Shown here: piece by piece, positions 48,257 through 59,215 of the stretch
How positions within the stretch are numbered: the stretch's first letter is position 1
How the letters are laid out: each line of letters opens with the position of its first letter
From: Poecilobothrus nobilitatus
Taxonomy: Eukaryota > Arthropoda > Insecta > Diptera > Dolichopodidae
Direction of reading: 5' to 3'
Assembly: GCA_947095535.1 (NCBI GenBank)
Contig: OX352774.1
Location: 1,674,001-1,738,000, forward strand
Length of the DNA: 64,000 bases
Program-made: the position numbers and the translations under genes
The notes under the pieces: generated by a model
Database searches by the model: none
Told to the model about the DNA's origin: nothing
The model's input: the letters and a program-made list of their open reading frames with translations, nothing else

Positions 48257-50083
48257 TTGCCTGTATTTTGCAGAATTATAGAGAATTTTGCAGAATTATT
48301 TGAATTTCATTAATATCAGCTAAGACCAAATTAATTTTGATAATTCAATGCACTACTCCCATATATTATAAACATTGCCTAGATAAATCTTTTCATAATT
48401 TTATGGATAATTAGAAGAAATGTTAGAGTTGGATTCAAAAGCAGGGTTAATACGCTTTTTCCAGAATATTTATATATATGTATATGGCAGATTCTAAGTT
48501 AGGAGAGATTTTAGAGTTGGTTACAAAATCAGGGTTTCAATAATTTGTTTAGAGGGAGTTTGGGGACAGCAGCCCCAACTATTGGAAGTTCTTTATTATT
48601 GAAAATATACATTAATATAAAAAAATATCCAGGAGGAATTTTATAGTTGGTTACAAAATCTGGATTATATGCCTTTTACAGAATATTTATATATATCTAT
48701 ATGTGAAATTCTGAGTTAGGAGAAATTTTAGAGTTGGTTACAAAATCAGGGTTTCAATAATTTGTTTAGCGGGGGTTTGGGGGCGGCAGTCCCCACTATT
48801 GGAAGTTCTTTATTATTGAAAATATACATTAATATAAAAAAATATCTAGGAGGAATTTTATAGTTGGTTACAAAATCTGGATTATACGCCTTTTACAGAA
48901 TATTTATATATATCTATATGTGAGATTCTGAGTTAGAAGAGATTTTAAAGTTGGTTACAAAATCAGGGTTTCAATAATTTGTTTAGCGGGGGTTTGGGGG
49001 CGGCACTATTGGAAGTTCTTTATTATTGAAAATATATATTAATATAAAAAAATATCTAGGAGGAATTTTATAGTTGGTTACAAAATCTGGATTATACGCC
49101 TTTTACAGAATATTTATATATATCTGTATGTGAGATTCTGAGTTAGAAGAGATTTTAGAGTTGGTTACAAAATCAGGGTTTCAATAATTTGTTTAGCGGC
49201 GGTTTGGGGGCGTCAGCCCCCACTATTGGAAGTTCTTTATTATTGAAAATATATATTAATATAAAAAAATATCTAGGAGGAATTTTATAGTTGGTTAAAA
49301 AATCTGGATTATACGCCTTTTACAGAATATTTATATATATCTATATGTGAGATTCTGAGTTAGAAGAGATTTTAGAGTTGGTTACAAAATCAGGATTTCA
49401 ATAACTTGTTTAGCGGGGGTTTGGGGGCGGCAGCCCCCACTATTTGAAGTCTTCATTATTGAAAATATATATTAATATATAAGAATATCTAGGAGGAATT
49501 TTATAGTTGGTTACAAAATCTGGATTATACGCTTTTTCCAGAATATTTATATATACGTAATACATATGTATATGTGAGATTCTGACGCCTTTTGCAGAAT
49601 ATGTACTTGTATAACCTTCTGTAATATTACAGAATATGTAATATTTTATTGGTGTTTCATAATTTATAATTTTTTAATAAAATTTTTGTTTTTGTATAAT
49701 AAAATAAACAAAACCAAAATTGATTTTTGATATCTCGTATTTTTGAGTACTTACATATTATATTTAAAAGTAAAAAAGAATGTAACAAAAAATTCAATTC
49801 ATTGGTTTTTGTCATGATTTTGGTTTTCAAGATTTTGTCTTTCAAGATTTTGGCTTTAAATATTTTAATTTTCAAGATATCAGGGGTGACCTATAAATTG
49901 TACATATAATTAATATTCGGAACTGATGATGGCTTACAAATGTTGCCCATAAAATTATGAAAAGATTAATCATATAGGCAATGTTTATCAGATATGGGAG
50001 TAGTGCATTGAATTATCAATTAAATTAATTTTGCCTTAGCTGATATTAATGAAAGTGAAAATAATTCTGCAAAATACAGGCAA
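48257..50083. mobile_element. 1.8-kb inverted-repeat element enclosing a satellite array
   Basis: The left end 48257-48407 is the reverse complement of the right end 49947-50083 over about 140 bp. Shared blocks include TTGCCTGTATTTTGCAGAAT, TTCATTAATATCAGCTAAG, GATAATTCAATGCACTACTC and CTTTTCATAATTTTATGG. The left arm has an extra 18-bp duplication (GAATTTTGCAGAATTAT). Between the arms lies the 216-bp tandem array. No protein is encoded. Long inverted arms plus internal tandem repeats recall foldback/Tetris-type elements of Drosophila. Just outside the right end the string AATACAGGCAAATGAAATAC recurs several times (50080-50160). Confidence 0.85.
48415..49620 (+). repeat. Tandem array, about 5.5 copies of a 216-bp unit
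   Basis: The marker AGGAGGAATTTTATAGTTGG occurs at 48631, 48848, 49058, 49275 and 49491 (spacing 217, 210, 217, 216). A diverged first unit starts near 48430. Each unit contains GTTGGTTACAAAATCTGGAT, a second GTTGGTTACAAAATCAGGGT, and a GC-rich patch GGGGGTTTGGGGGCGGCAGC. The array is flanked by the inverted arms of the element at 48257-50083. Confidence 0.95.
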
Positions 50084-50329
50084 ATAAAAATACAGGCAAA
50101 TGAAATACAGGCAAATGAAAATACAGGCAAATGAAATACAGTAAAAAGAAATACAGGCTTGTGATAGTAACCCATTATTGATGTTCCGTCTGCGCATTAC
50201 ATAATGGATCCACCTACAATTGAAAATAAAAAACACAAAGAAACACATCAACAAAATATTTAAATCTATACTTATCTGAAATATGGGAATTGAATGGTCA
50301 CCATGTCACCGAGTCACGGAGTCATCTCT

Positions 50330-52290
50330 CACCAACAATAATGATCCAATATTGTAACCGAAAGTTTTGAAAACAAATTTTTTGTAGTACATCAGAACAT
50401 TAGAAGTTTAAGGCGTAATTTTGATCTTTTTGTGTCTCATGTTGAAACTGTTAGCATATTACCAGATTTAATTTTTGTTTCGGAAATATGGATCTTTAAT
50501 TCAGAAATTGAAAAATATAATTTACCGGGTTATAACTTTCATGCAACTATAACTAATGAAATTTATGCTGCAGTTGGTGTGAGTGTTTTCATAAATAATA
50601 GTTTTAATTATAGAATTGTTAAATTAGCTTTTACTTGTTGTGACGTAATTAAAGTCTGCTGTCATAATAATAATAATGAAGACCTAACTTTTTTATGTAT
50701 TTATAGACTACATGAAACTAACCTTTCTATTTTTTTTAATGAGATTAACACTTTACTTTTAAGTGAAAAATAACAACAAATAATTTAATAGTAATAGGGG
50801 ATTTGAATCTGGATATTTTGAAATCAGATGAATGTACTGATAATTATTTAACATTAATGGCAAATTACGGTTTGAGTTCTTATCTTAATGAGACTACTAG
50901 ACCAAATTTTGGAACCTGTATTGATCATTTGTTTTGTCAACTTAATAATAAGTTAAACAATTAATTTTTTACTGTAAATTTACATATGAATATCACAGAT
51001 CATTGCATGAGTGGAATACTATTCCAAACTATTAAATGTAATAAAGTAATATTCAATTGCCAGCTAGGACTAAAATCAATTATGACGTTTTAAATGAGGA
51101 ATTATTTTATGGAAATTGGGATGAAGTTTATGCAGAAAATTCTCTAAATATAGCTTATGATAAATTCCTCTATATACTGTGAACTTATATTGGTGAGTGC
51201 ACCACAATAAGTGAACCAAAAAAAGTGAATAGACGTCTAAAAATTTGGAGGAATGCATTAATTGCTAAAGTTCATAAAAAAAATAAATTGCGGAGAAAAT
51301 GTTATAAACACCCTAATAACATTAGACTTCAAACATACTATAGAACTTACTATAAAAAACTTACTAAAGAAGTCTCTGCTTCTCGGGATAAATTTTTCAA
51401 AAATGAACAATTATTGCTAATAAATTTAACGATTACTCTAGTTCAATCGGTGAGAATTCTGTTCAATGTAATGATTTACATTGTAGTAATATTTGTGATT
51501 TAAATCTTATTAATGATAATTTTATTAGTAATAGTTTTGTTTTTGAGCCATGTACTGCTTGGGAACTAAGTAGTAAAAATTATAAAATCCCTTAAGAATT
51601 CAAACTCATGTGGCTCATACAATATTTCAAATAAACTTTTAACATCTATTTGTTATAATGTGACTGGTGTTCTTGCTTTTTTGTTCAACAAAAGTATACT
51701 ATGTGGTGAGTTTCCAGAAACACTAAAATTGTCAATTGTTGTTCCTATATTTAAAAAAGGTGATTCAAAATCAGTTTCCAACTACAGACCGATTTCATTG
51801 CTGTCCACAGTGAATAAAATATTTGAAAAAGCTATTAAAATAAGAATACTTAAATTTCTAAACAATAATGAGTTTTTTAGTCGAAAGCAATATGGGTTCA
51901 AAGCAGAATTTTCAACCGAAGATGCTTTAATAGAATTCTGTTCGAACGTAAACAAAGGCCTAGATGAAAAGAAACATTGCGCGGGTCCTTTTTGTAGATG
52001 TGACTAAGGCCTTTGACACAGTTAATCATAAAATTGTATTACGTAAACTTTATAATGCCGGTTTTAGAGGAATCATGTGGAATTGGTTCAAATCATATCT
52101 AGATAAGAGAATACAAAGAGTTAAAAAAAAAGATAAAATAAACTAACCTCGATACATAACAATTGGTGTTCCGCAAGGCTCAGTTCTTGGACCAATCTTG
52201 TTTCTGATCTACATAAATTCTATTTTTAAACAAAATTTTAGCGGTAAGATAATAATTTTTGCAGATAATTTGGCCTTAGATAATTTGGCC
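50330..52290 (+). mobile_element. CR1-like LINE ORF2, decayed and 3'-truncated
   Basis: The endonuclease begins near 50390 (QNIRSLRRNFDLFV, then LIFVSEIWI) and runs to about 51050 with GDLNLDI (50800) and ITDHCMSG (50995). The linker is at 51225-51503. The RT follows at 51660-52290: VVPIFKKGD, NYRPISLLSTVNKIFEKAIK, FVDVTKAFDTVNH (near 51985), GVPQGSVLGPILFLIYIN (52167) and an active-site box FADN near 52257-52268, where the last aspartate is replaced by asparagine. Stops and shifts are spread throughout. Coding breaks off at about 52290. It belongs to the same family group as 8942-13869. Confidence 0.8.
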
Positions 52291-52461
52291 TATATGTGGA
52301 CTAGTAAAACAATTTTTTGGTCACGTTGTAAGTAAACTACTTCTTATAATAGATATATTTTGCTTTAAATATTAACATACCTTATCTTCCTGTTTTGTTT
52401 ATACATTTGTATAGAAATATTTGTAAGTTATTGAAAAAACGAGAATGCACACCAAAATTAA

Positions 52462-52745
52462 TAATTTTAATATAATAATAGTAATAATAAAAATAATAAT
52501 AATTTTTTTTTTTTCGTGAAGTGGAAATGTATTTATCCCACCTGGGATCAGGCTAAAACGCCCCTAAAGAATAATATAATAATAATAATAATAATAAGAA
52601 CAATAATAAGAATAATAATAAGAATAATGAGAATAATAATAATCATAATAATAATCATAATAGTAATAATAAGAGTAATAATAATAATAATAAATAATAA
52701 TAATAAATAATAATAATAATAATATAATAATAATAAAAATATTTT
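52462..52745 (+). repeat. AAT-type microsatellite
   Basis: Long AATAAT runs with scattered substitutions fill 52462-52500 and 52570-52745. Isoleucine- or asparagine-rich frames through it are artefacts of the repeat. The middle (52515-52565) is a unique GC-richer string. Confidence 0.9.
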
Positions 52746-52879
52746 ATACATACTTTGTAATAGAATTTATATTTCCACTTTCGCGCTAGCATATCTATCG
52801 GGAGCCCCTGTACGTTGTGCTATGCACCTTCTGCAATATTCATTGTCATGAGCATTTCTCCAAATTTCGGCTCTATGAC

Positions 52880-53548
52880 ATTATTCCGATAGATATACGA
52901 AAATTATTCTAAGGGGCTCCTTACTTTTATACGCGGATGATGCTGTTTCGAAGTATGCTGTTGATGACGAGGATGAATTAAAGGTTGCAATTGAGGATGA
53001 TCTATCAATAATTGGCTTACGAAAAACTATCAATAATTGGCTTACGAAACATCTGTTATTATTAAATATCAAAAAGACGAAGATCATGATTTTTGAAAAT
53101 AAGAATATTAATAATCGAACTTTTCTTATGAATGATACCGCCATTGGTACAGTGATGAATTTTAACTACCTTGACCTAGTACTTGATGTAAAGCAAAAAT
53201 GGAAAAGTTATGTAGAACATGTAATAAAAAAAATTACTCCTTCCGTTTTCATTTTAAGAAGACTTCGCCATTATCTTACACCATCAATGCTATATACTAT
53301 TTTTATACTATATATCACCATCAATATTATATACTATTCATTTTAAATAGACAGCTAGATTTTCACAATTATAACACTAGGAATAAGTCAAACTATTATT
53401 TATCGTTATTCAAAACGAATAATCAGAAAAATAACAGCCTGTACAATTGTCTTGAAATTTATAGTGAGTTACCAGTTGAACTGAAAAACACAGAGGAGGT
53501 GGGTTTGTTTAAAAAAGAAATAAAAAAGTGTATTTTACTTCAGTCTTA
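52880..53548 (+). mobile_element. LINE RT palm-thumb-tail fragment
   Basis: The plus strand shows an active-site YADD near 52930-52941 (SLLLYADDAVSKYAV). It continues with NWLTKHLLLLNIKKTKIMIF, a thumb (NFNYLDLVLDVKQKWKSYVE) and, after a shift, the C-terminal HNYNTRNKSNYYL...ELPVELKN tail to 53548. A 24-bp exact duplication (ATCAATAATTGGCTTACGAA) at about 53003-53050 adds a repeat inside the palm. It is 5'-truncated just before the YADD box. The clade is not determined; it differs from the CR1-like copies. Confidence 0.75.
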
Positions 53549-54565
53549 AAAAATAAAGTAAATGAAATTTTTTAAATATTGATATACAATTTTTATTCTT
53601 TTAGTATTATTTTTCTCATGTTTTGTATGTAGTAAGTATAATGTATTATTATTATGCTTAAAAAAATATTTTTTTTCTCTCTGTTAAATTTGTTTTTATT
53701 ATCTTAGCTTTTCTTAAATTTTTAGTTTTATTGAGTTTGTATCATAAACTAATTTTAAGTTATTAATTAGTTTTATTATTAGTTTTAGATCTTAATTGAA
53801 TTATTTCTTATTGTAATATGAATATGATTCTAAATTATTAAATAAAAAAAAAACAAGTCTGCTTATTTCTGATTATCGATGCCTCCTTAGTGACTTGCTT
53901 TATTTGCTGCGAATAATTAAATTTTGTATCCAACATGATAGCCTTTTTGGTTTATATTGTATTTGTACTGACTTTTATTGGAGTAATGGTTGGATTTTTC
54001 TCTTTATTATTTATTACTTCTAATATTTTTGAATGAAAAATAAAATCATGTAAATATGCATGAATGAATGTATGAATGAATGTATTTACGATTATTCATT
54101 GCCTATTATTGTTATTGAATAAAAAAAAATGTTATAAAATTATTACCTAGAGGCCAGACGAGACAGTGCACAAATATTAGCAAGATAGTGCACAAATACA
54201 TGAACATTTTTGAGAATATCTTGACATTTTTCTACTCCACTGTCTTGATATTTTTCTAGCTAGTAATTGAGATGAGATAGTAATTTGACACTTCGAACAA
54301 TTAAAAAGGATTTTTTTTATCGCGCTTTAATTGAAATTTTAAAAATTAATTTTAAAATAAATTAACTTTATTTCTCACTTTTTGCACTCACCGAAATAAT
54401 CAATAAATAAAAAAAGCAATTATTAATAATTTATAATATTAATAATTAATAAATAATACTAATTACTAAAATCACTGGGTCTTTTTGTGAAATTTAAATT
54501 TTATATTTACATTCATATACTTACATAAATAATCCTAAAATATCAAAATTTGTGGTGATCAAAAA
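53549..54565. other. AT-rich spacer, no gene seen
   Basis: It contains GAATGAATGTAT-type short repeats at 54057-54085 and duplicated AGTGCACAAATA strings at 54164 and 54187. The last 300 bases precede a LINE ORF1 and may be its 5' UTR. Confidence 0.4.
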
Positions 54566-55558
54566 ATGGATGAATCAAATCGGAAAACCAATGTAAATCA
54601 ATGCTCGGTTTGTACAAAGAAGATTACAGCAAAATCAAAAGGAGTATTATGTAGTGGTAAATGTCGTTCTTCTTTTCATTTGAAATGCGGCGGAGTTTCA
54701 GTTGAACTTTTTGAAGCATTCAAAAAGCGTGAAGCTTATTGGAGATGTTCAAAATGTTCATCTAATAGCAACGAATCGTTCGTAATAGAAGACGAAGAAG
54801 TAAATGACATAGAAATAATAGATGAAGAAGAAGATCAAAACAAAACTACTATTAGCAATAGATATGAAACACAATTAGTTGAATTGGAAGAATTATCATT
54901 TTTTGATCCAAATAACTGCAACATGGAAAAAATGGCGTCATACTTTAAATTATTGGGCTCTGTTGTTTTACACATAAGAAAATCAGTTGCTTTAGTAATT
55001 GGCAACATGTGTAAACAAAATCTTGCTATTAAGAAAGAAAATAAATTATAAAAAAAAACGAATAGCAGTCACAGAGGAAACAAACAATAACTTGGATTTT
55101 GGGATCAATAAACTTGAATCCTTACTAGATCAATCAAAACAACATTTATTAAAAAATAATATTGTTCTTGCTGGATTACCAGAAATGATTGAAAATCCTA
55201 CCAACACCATACTGGAAATTGCAAAAAAAATTAATGCTAACATAAATAAAGATGACATTTGTAATATATCGGCAATATAGAAGAGGAAACGTAGATAAAA
55301 AGAGCTCACTTTATATTCTGGAATTAAAATCTGAAAAAGCTGAAAATGAACTGCTGGAAAAAAAAGAATTTATAAACATCTTTACACTGTGGATGTTAAC
55401 TTAAAAACGCAAGGAAATAATGAGATGTTTTTTCGACACCATCTATCAACTCTTCAGCCTAAATTGTATTACGTGCAAATCAAACTAGTAAAGTACCTAT
55501 ACAAAATTTTATCGTATAATGATATTAATTTTATTAAAAACATTCTTAGTAAACAATG
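54566..55558 (+). pseudogene. LINE ORF1 with PHD finger, frame-shifted
   Basis: An open frame from ATG 54566 encodes a PHD-like finger in residues 12-70 (CSVCTKKITAKSKGVLCSGK, FHLKC, WRCSKC). An acidic linker (IEDEEVNDIEIIDEEEDQ) and the start of a coiled coil follow, ending at 55051. Further pieces lie in another frame at about 55050-55280 (NNNLDFGINKLESLLDQSKQ, IVLAGLPEMIENPTN) and at 55280-55558. The last piece carries FFRHHLSTLQPKLYY, resembling the FP25K-like end seen in insect LINE ORF1 proteins. The C-terminal half is decayed. The matching ORF2 might be the endonuclease fragment at 57880-59215. Confidence 0.7.
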
Positions 55559-55702
55559 AATTAAAACTTCATAAATTAACATTTTTTTACATCTTTATAC
55601 ATAATTATATGTACATATAATTTTAATTTTGAAACTAGTTTCAAGAATTTTTTATTTTGCTTTTTCTTTTTATATTCTGTAGCTATTAATTTATTACTAA
55701 AT

Positions 55703-55773
55703 CTGACTCATGGCGCAGTGGTTAAGTCGCCAACCTTTCAATCGAAGGGTCTTGGGTTCAAACCCCGGTCAGG
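55703..55773 (+). mobile_element. tRNA-like SINE head
   Basis: CTGAC at the start pairs with GTCAG at the end. GGCG/CGCC forms a D stem, GGGTTCAAACCCC forms a T arm with a B box, and TGGCGCAGTGG serves as A box. The anticodon arm is irregular (ACCTT TCAATCG AAGGG, lacking U33). Because a related head is the front of a SINE at 26123-26362, this is better read as a SINE head than a tRNA gene. An AAT-rich tail follows from about 55800. Confidence 0.55.
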
Positions 55774-55799
55774 TTATAAATAAAAAATATGTAATACTT

Positions 55800-56084
55800 T
55801 TATATCGTAATAATGTATATCGTATAATTAATAGTAGTAATAATAACAATAATAATATTAATAATAATAATAATAGTAATAGTAATAATAACAATAATTA
55901 TAATAATAATAATAATAGTAATATTAATAATAGCTGCTACAGTGGAGCTATCTTTGGTTATATCATGCAAGTAAGGTCTTATTTACTGTTGCACGTTGTA
56001 ATCCACGGATGCCGCTGACTCTGTAGTAAAATAATAACAATAATAACAATAATAATGATAATAATAATAATAATAATAATAATA

Positions 56085-56123
<39 letters not shown>

Positions 56124-56140
56124 GTAATAATAACAATAAT

Positions 56141-56171
<31 letters not shown>

Positions 56172-56620
56172 GTTGCTACAGTGGAGCCATCTTTGGTTAT
56201 ATCATGCAAGTAAGGTGTTATATACTGCAGCACGTTGTAATCCACTGATGGCACTGTCTCTGTAGTAACATAATAACAATAATAAAAATAATAATAATAA
56301 TAATTATAATAATAATAATAATAGTAATAGTAATAATAACAATAATTATAATAATAATAATAATAGTAATAATAATAATAGCTACTACAGTAGAGCTATC
56401 TTTGGTTATATCACGCAAGTAAGGTGTTATATACTGCTGCACGTTGTAATCCACTGATGGCGCTGATTCTGTAGTAAAATAATAATAATATTAATAAGAG
56501 TACTAATACCAATAATAGTAACCGCTACAGTGTCAGTGAGGGTTGCCTTCAATAATTACCTCATGTAGTACTATATACTACTACTGTTATGACGGCTTTA
56601 GTCACTGATAGCAAAATAGA
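55800..56620 (+). repeat. Composite array: 105-bp unit alternating with AAT tracts
   Basis: A unit of about 105 bp (GCTACAGTGGAGCTATCTTT, ATCATGCAAGTAAGGT, GCACGTTGTAATCCACTGAT, CTGTAGTAAAATAATAA) occurs at about 55929, 56170 and 56379, with a diverged fourth at 56518. AAT/AAC microsatellite tracts of 80-130 bp separate the copies, so the whole repeats with a period of about 210-240 bp. Isoleucine-rich and asparagine-rich frames through it are not genes. Confidence 0.9.
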
Positions 56621-56621
56621 A

Positions 56622-56848
56622 ATAATAATAGGCGGATTCATTGTTTCCTTAGAGCCCCACTCCCAATTCAATGTTTCCGTATCCATTATCCCTACTCCCT
56701 AGCCAATATACTGCGTTCGCAGGTAAGGGTTTCATCCCATTATATTGGCTAAAGGGGGAGGTGGGTTTAGTCAGTAAGGGTCTGACACTACCAAGGGGGA
56801 AATTCTTGTTGTCTTTGGAAGATTCCCACCTCCCTTAGGAAAAAAAAT
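56622..56848 (-). repeat. Dispersed 240-bp GC-richer repeat, copy 2
   Basis: This is the inverted copy of 15376-15617: CGGATTCATTGTTTCC at one end, CTGCGTTCGCAGGTAAGGGT in the middle and GGAAGATTCCCACCTCCCTT at the other end. The identity is high by eye, with small indels. It directly abuts the AAT composite array. Confidence 0.75.
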
Positions 56849-56959
56849 ATAAAATATTTCAAATTGCATGAATTAACACTTAATTATACATTAAACTTAA
56901 ATATTAAAGCTAGATTAAATTATAATTCACTTTTAAATCTTATAATTTTACTATATTTA

Positions 56960-57285
56960 CAATTTTTCTTAAAATTTTCTATATTTACAATATTTACAAT
57001 TATTTTATTTACAATATTTACAATTTCAATTAACACTTTTTTACAATACAAAATTAATTTTCTACTTTGGCCAAAACAAAACATCTTTCATCACAAACAA
57101 AAAACAAAAACTAATTAAATATTTACAATTTTTTTACAATTTTCTATATTTACAATATTTACAATTAATTTATTTACTATATTTACAATTTCAATTAACC
57201 CTTTTTTACAATATAAAATTAATTTTTTACTTTGGTCAAAACAAAACATCTTTCATCACAAACAAAAAACAAAAACTAATTAAGT
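56960..57285 (+). repeat. 167-bp tandem duplication
   Basis: The block CTATATTTACAATATTTACA...AAAATTAATTTTcTACTTTGG...AACATCTTTCATCACAAACA is present twice, offset by about 167 bp (for example CATCTTTCATCACAAAC at 57081 and 57248). It is AT-rich and non-coding. Confidence 0.8.
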
Positions 57286-57294
57286 TAAATTTTA

Positions 57295-57780
57295 TGACAG
57301 TTGTGTAGACCATTTAATATTCGATAGTCTTCATTTAATCTTGTATAACATTGTTTTTATGTTCTACCAGGTTCTACTTTAATTTCTCTACATACGTACT
57401 TCTTCTAAACTGCATAAGAGTAATTATTTATTTAGACCATTCATTTTTTATAATATCAATTTTTTCAAACAAAACAAAACTTATTAAACATAAATTTTGT
57501 AACAGCTATGTAGACCATTTAATATGCGATTGTCTCTTTCATTTATGTTTGAACATTGTTTTATATTTTATTTCAATTACTTACTTCTCATTTGGGTGAA
57601 TGTAATTAACTGTTTAGACCATTTAATATTATCTACTTATCTCTCTCGTACAACTTTGTATAATATGATATACTAGTAATATTAAATCTATAGATATACT
57701 AGTAATAATATAGTACTAATAAAAGTATATCCATAGATATACTAGTAATATTAAATCTATGATATTATCAATGTTGCTTA
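57295..57780 (+). repeat. Interspersed 'TAGACCATTTAATAT' repeat cluster
   Basis: GTAGACCATTTAATATTCGA at 57306 recurs in variant form at 57434, 57510 and 57614, each followed by CTT/CTC-rich and ...ACAttGTtTtAT-like sequence. This gives three to four degenerate units of about 100-200 bp. From 57665 to 57765 a second short motif, ATATACTAGTAATATTAAAT, is repeated in palindromic surroundings. Confidence 0.6.
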
Positions 57781-57879
57781 TTTTATTTATTGTACATAAA
57801 TTTGTAAATGTAAATGGATAGTGATGATAATGATAGCCTAACAATTGTATTTTAATTAAGTATCAAATATTTTACAGAT

Positions 57880-59215
57880 ATTGATAACCATGAAGTAAAA
57901 ACTTTATACAAAAATAAAATTAATATTCTGTACTTAAATATGCAAAGTTTAAGAAATAAACTAACAGATTTAGAACTATTAGTTGATTCATACCAATACG
58001 ATATCCATATTGTTGTCTTATCAGAAATTTGGATAAATAAATCAGAAAACCAATTTTTCAATTTGCCTGGTTATACAGCTTACTTTTCAAATCGCGCTAA
58101 TTCATGCGGAGGAGTTGCCACATACGTAAGTGAGGACTTAAGTAGTACTCTGTATTTGAAGAAGAATTTAGTAATTCGAACATTTTAATTGTAAAATTAT
58201 TAAAACTTGACTTAAATATTATCGCAGTGTATAAAGCTCATGAAACGAATAACAGAGATTTTATTCACAAATTAGATAACTACACTGCCATATATAAAAA
58301 GTCACTAATTTTAGGTGACTTTAACCTTAATTTAATAGATTTTAGGAGTTTAGATATCAAAAATTATTCAAGCACACTTCTCAGTAATGGGTATATTATC
58401 TGTAATAAAAAAAGTGCAAAGTACGCAACCAGATTTGGGAATAGTTCCAAAACGGTAATAGATCATTTCATTACAGATTTAACTAATACCCAATATTTCT
58501 TTCATATTCTTAATACAACACTTTCTGATCATCAGTTATTTTTCATAAGTATGAACAGACAGCCTGTAAAAGATCCAGTAAATGTAACAGTATTAAATTA
58601 TGATAAAATAGCTAATGATGAAATCTGGGGTAGACTTGACTCAATAAATAATTTTGATAGCTTTATATACGAAATTACAAACTTAATTAAAAAATACACT
58701 CAAATAATTGCAGCTAAAAGTCATGTGGAAAGTAAAAAAAAGAAATGATGGATGACTGATAAAATTAGGGAGACAATGAAAATTAGAGACTCTTTTTATA
58801 AATACTCAAAAAAATATCCAGAATGCACACACACTTCACAACATTATACTGCTTAAAAAACAAAGTAAAAATTTTAGTTTCCGATGCAAAAAAAATTTGT
58901 GTTTGAAGAGTTATCTCGAGACCCACAAAACAGTAGGAATTGATGGAATGTGTATAAAAAGTTAATGTTCAATGTTCAAAATGTTTCAATAAAGTTCAAA
59001 AGTTAATGTTCCAAATCAGAAATTTCGATTAATGTACTCAACTGTGGCAATATAAACATTAATAATGATTTTGAAATAGCCGAAACCATGAACGACTACT
59101 TCGTTAATGTGACAAATGAATTAAATGTCTCTCAAGATCCATTAGATAATAATTATTTAAGTCAATTTACATTTCATATTACACACTCGCAAGATAGTAA
59201 TACTGTCTCATTTGG
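57880..59215 (+). mobile_element. LINE endonuclease fragment
   Basis: This is the apurinic-type endonuclease of a LINE ORF2. INILYLNMQSLRNKL (57921) and HIVVLSEIWINKSE lead into GYTAYFSNRANSCGGVATYV. A frameshift near 58180 is followed by a 173-codon frame (58227-58748) with LGDFNLNL (58310), TVIDHFITD and SDHQLF. The ORF2 linker continues in broken frames (WMTDKIRETMKIRDSFYKY at 58750, then ETMNDYFVNVTNELN at 59085). Coding ends at about 59215, so the reverse transcriptase is missing. Confidence 0.8.

Noticed and set aside
48415..49620. CRISPR array
   Set aside because: The repeats are about 216 bp and contiguous, without short repeats and unique spacers, in a eukaryotic context.
48257..50083. 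Terminal inverted repeat of the neighbouring Polinton
   Set aside because: Both inverted arms lie on the same side of the Polinton genes, and no matching sequence was seen to the left of 41050. The structure is better read as a separate element.
52516..52751. Isoleucine-rich frames on both strands
   Set aside because: They are translations of an AAT microsatellite.
55703..55773. Functional tRNA gene
   Set aside because: The acceptor, D and T arms pair, but the anticodon loop lacks the invariant U33 and the stem is imperfect. A similar head fronts a SINE at 26123.
55710..56454. Asparagine- and isoleucine-rich frames
   Set aside because: They are translations of AAT tracts and the composite array. 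The start of the plus frame is the tRNA-like head.
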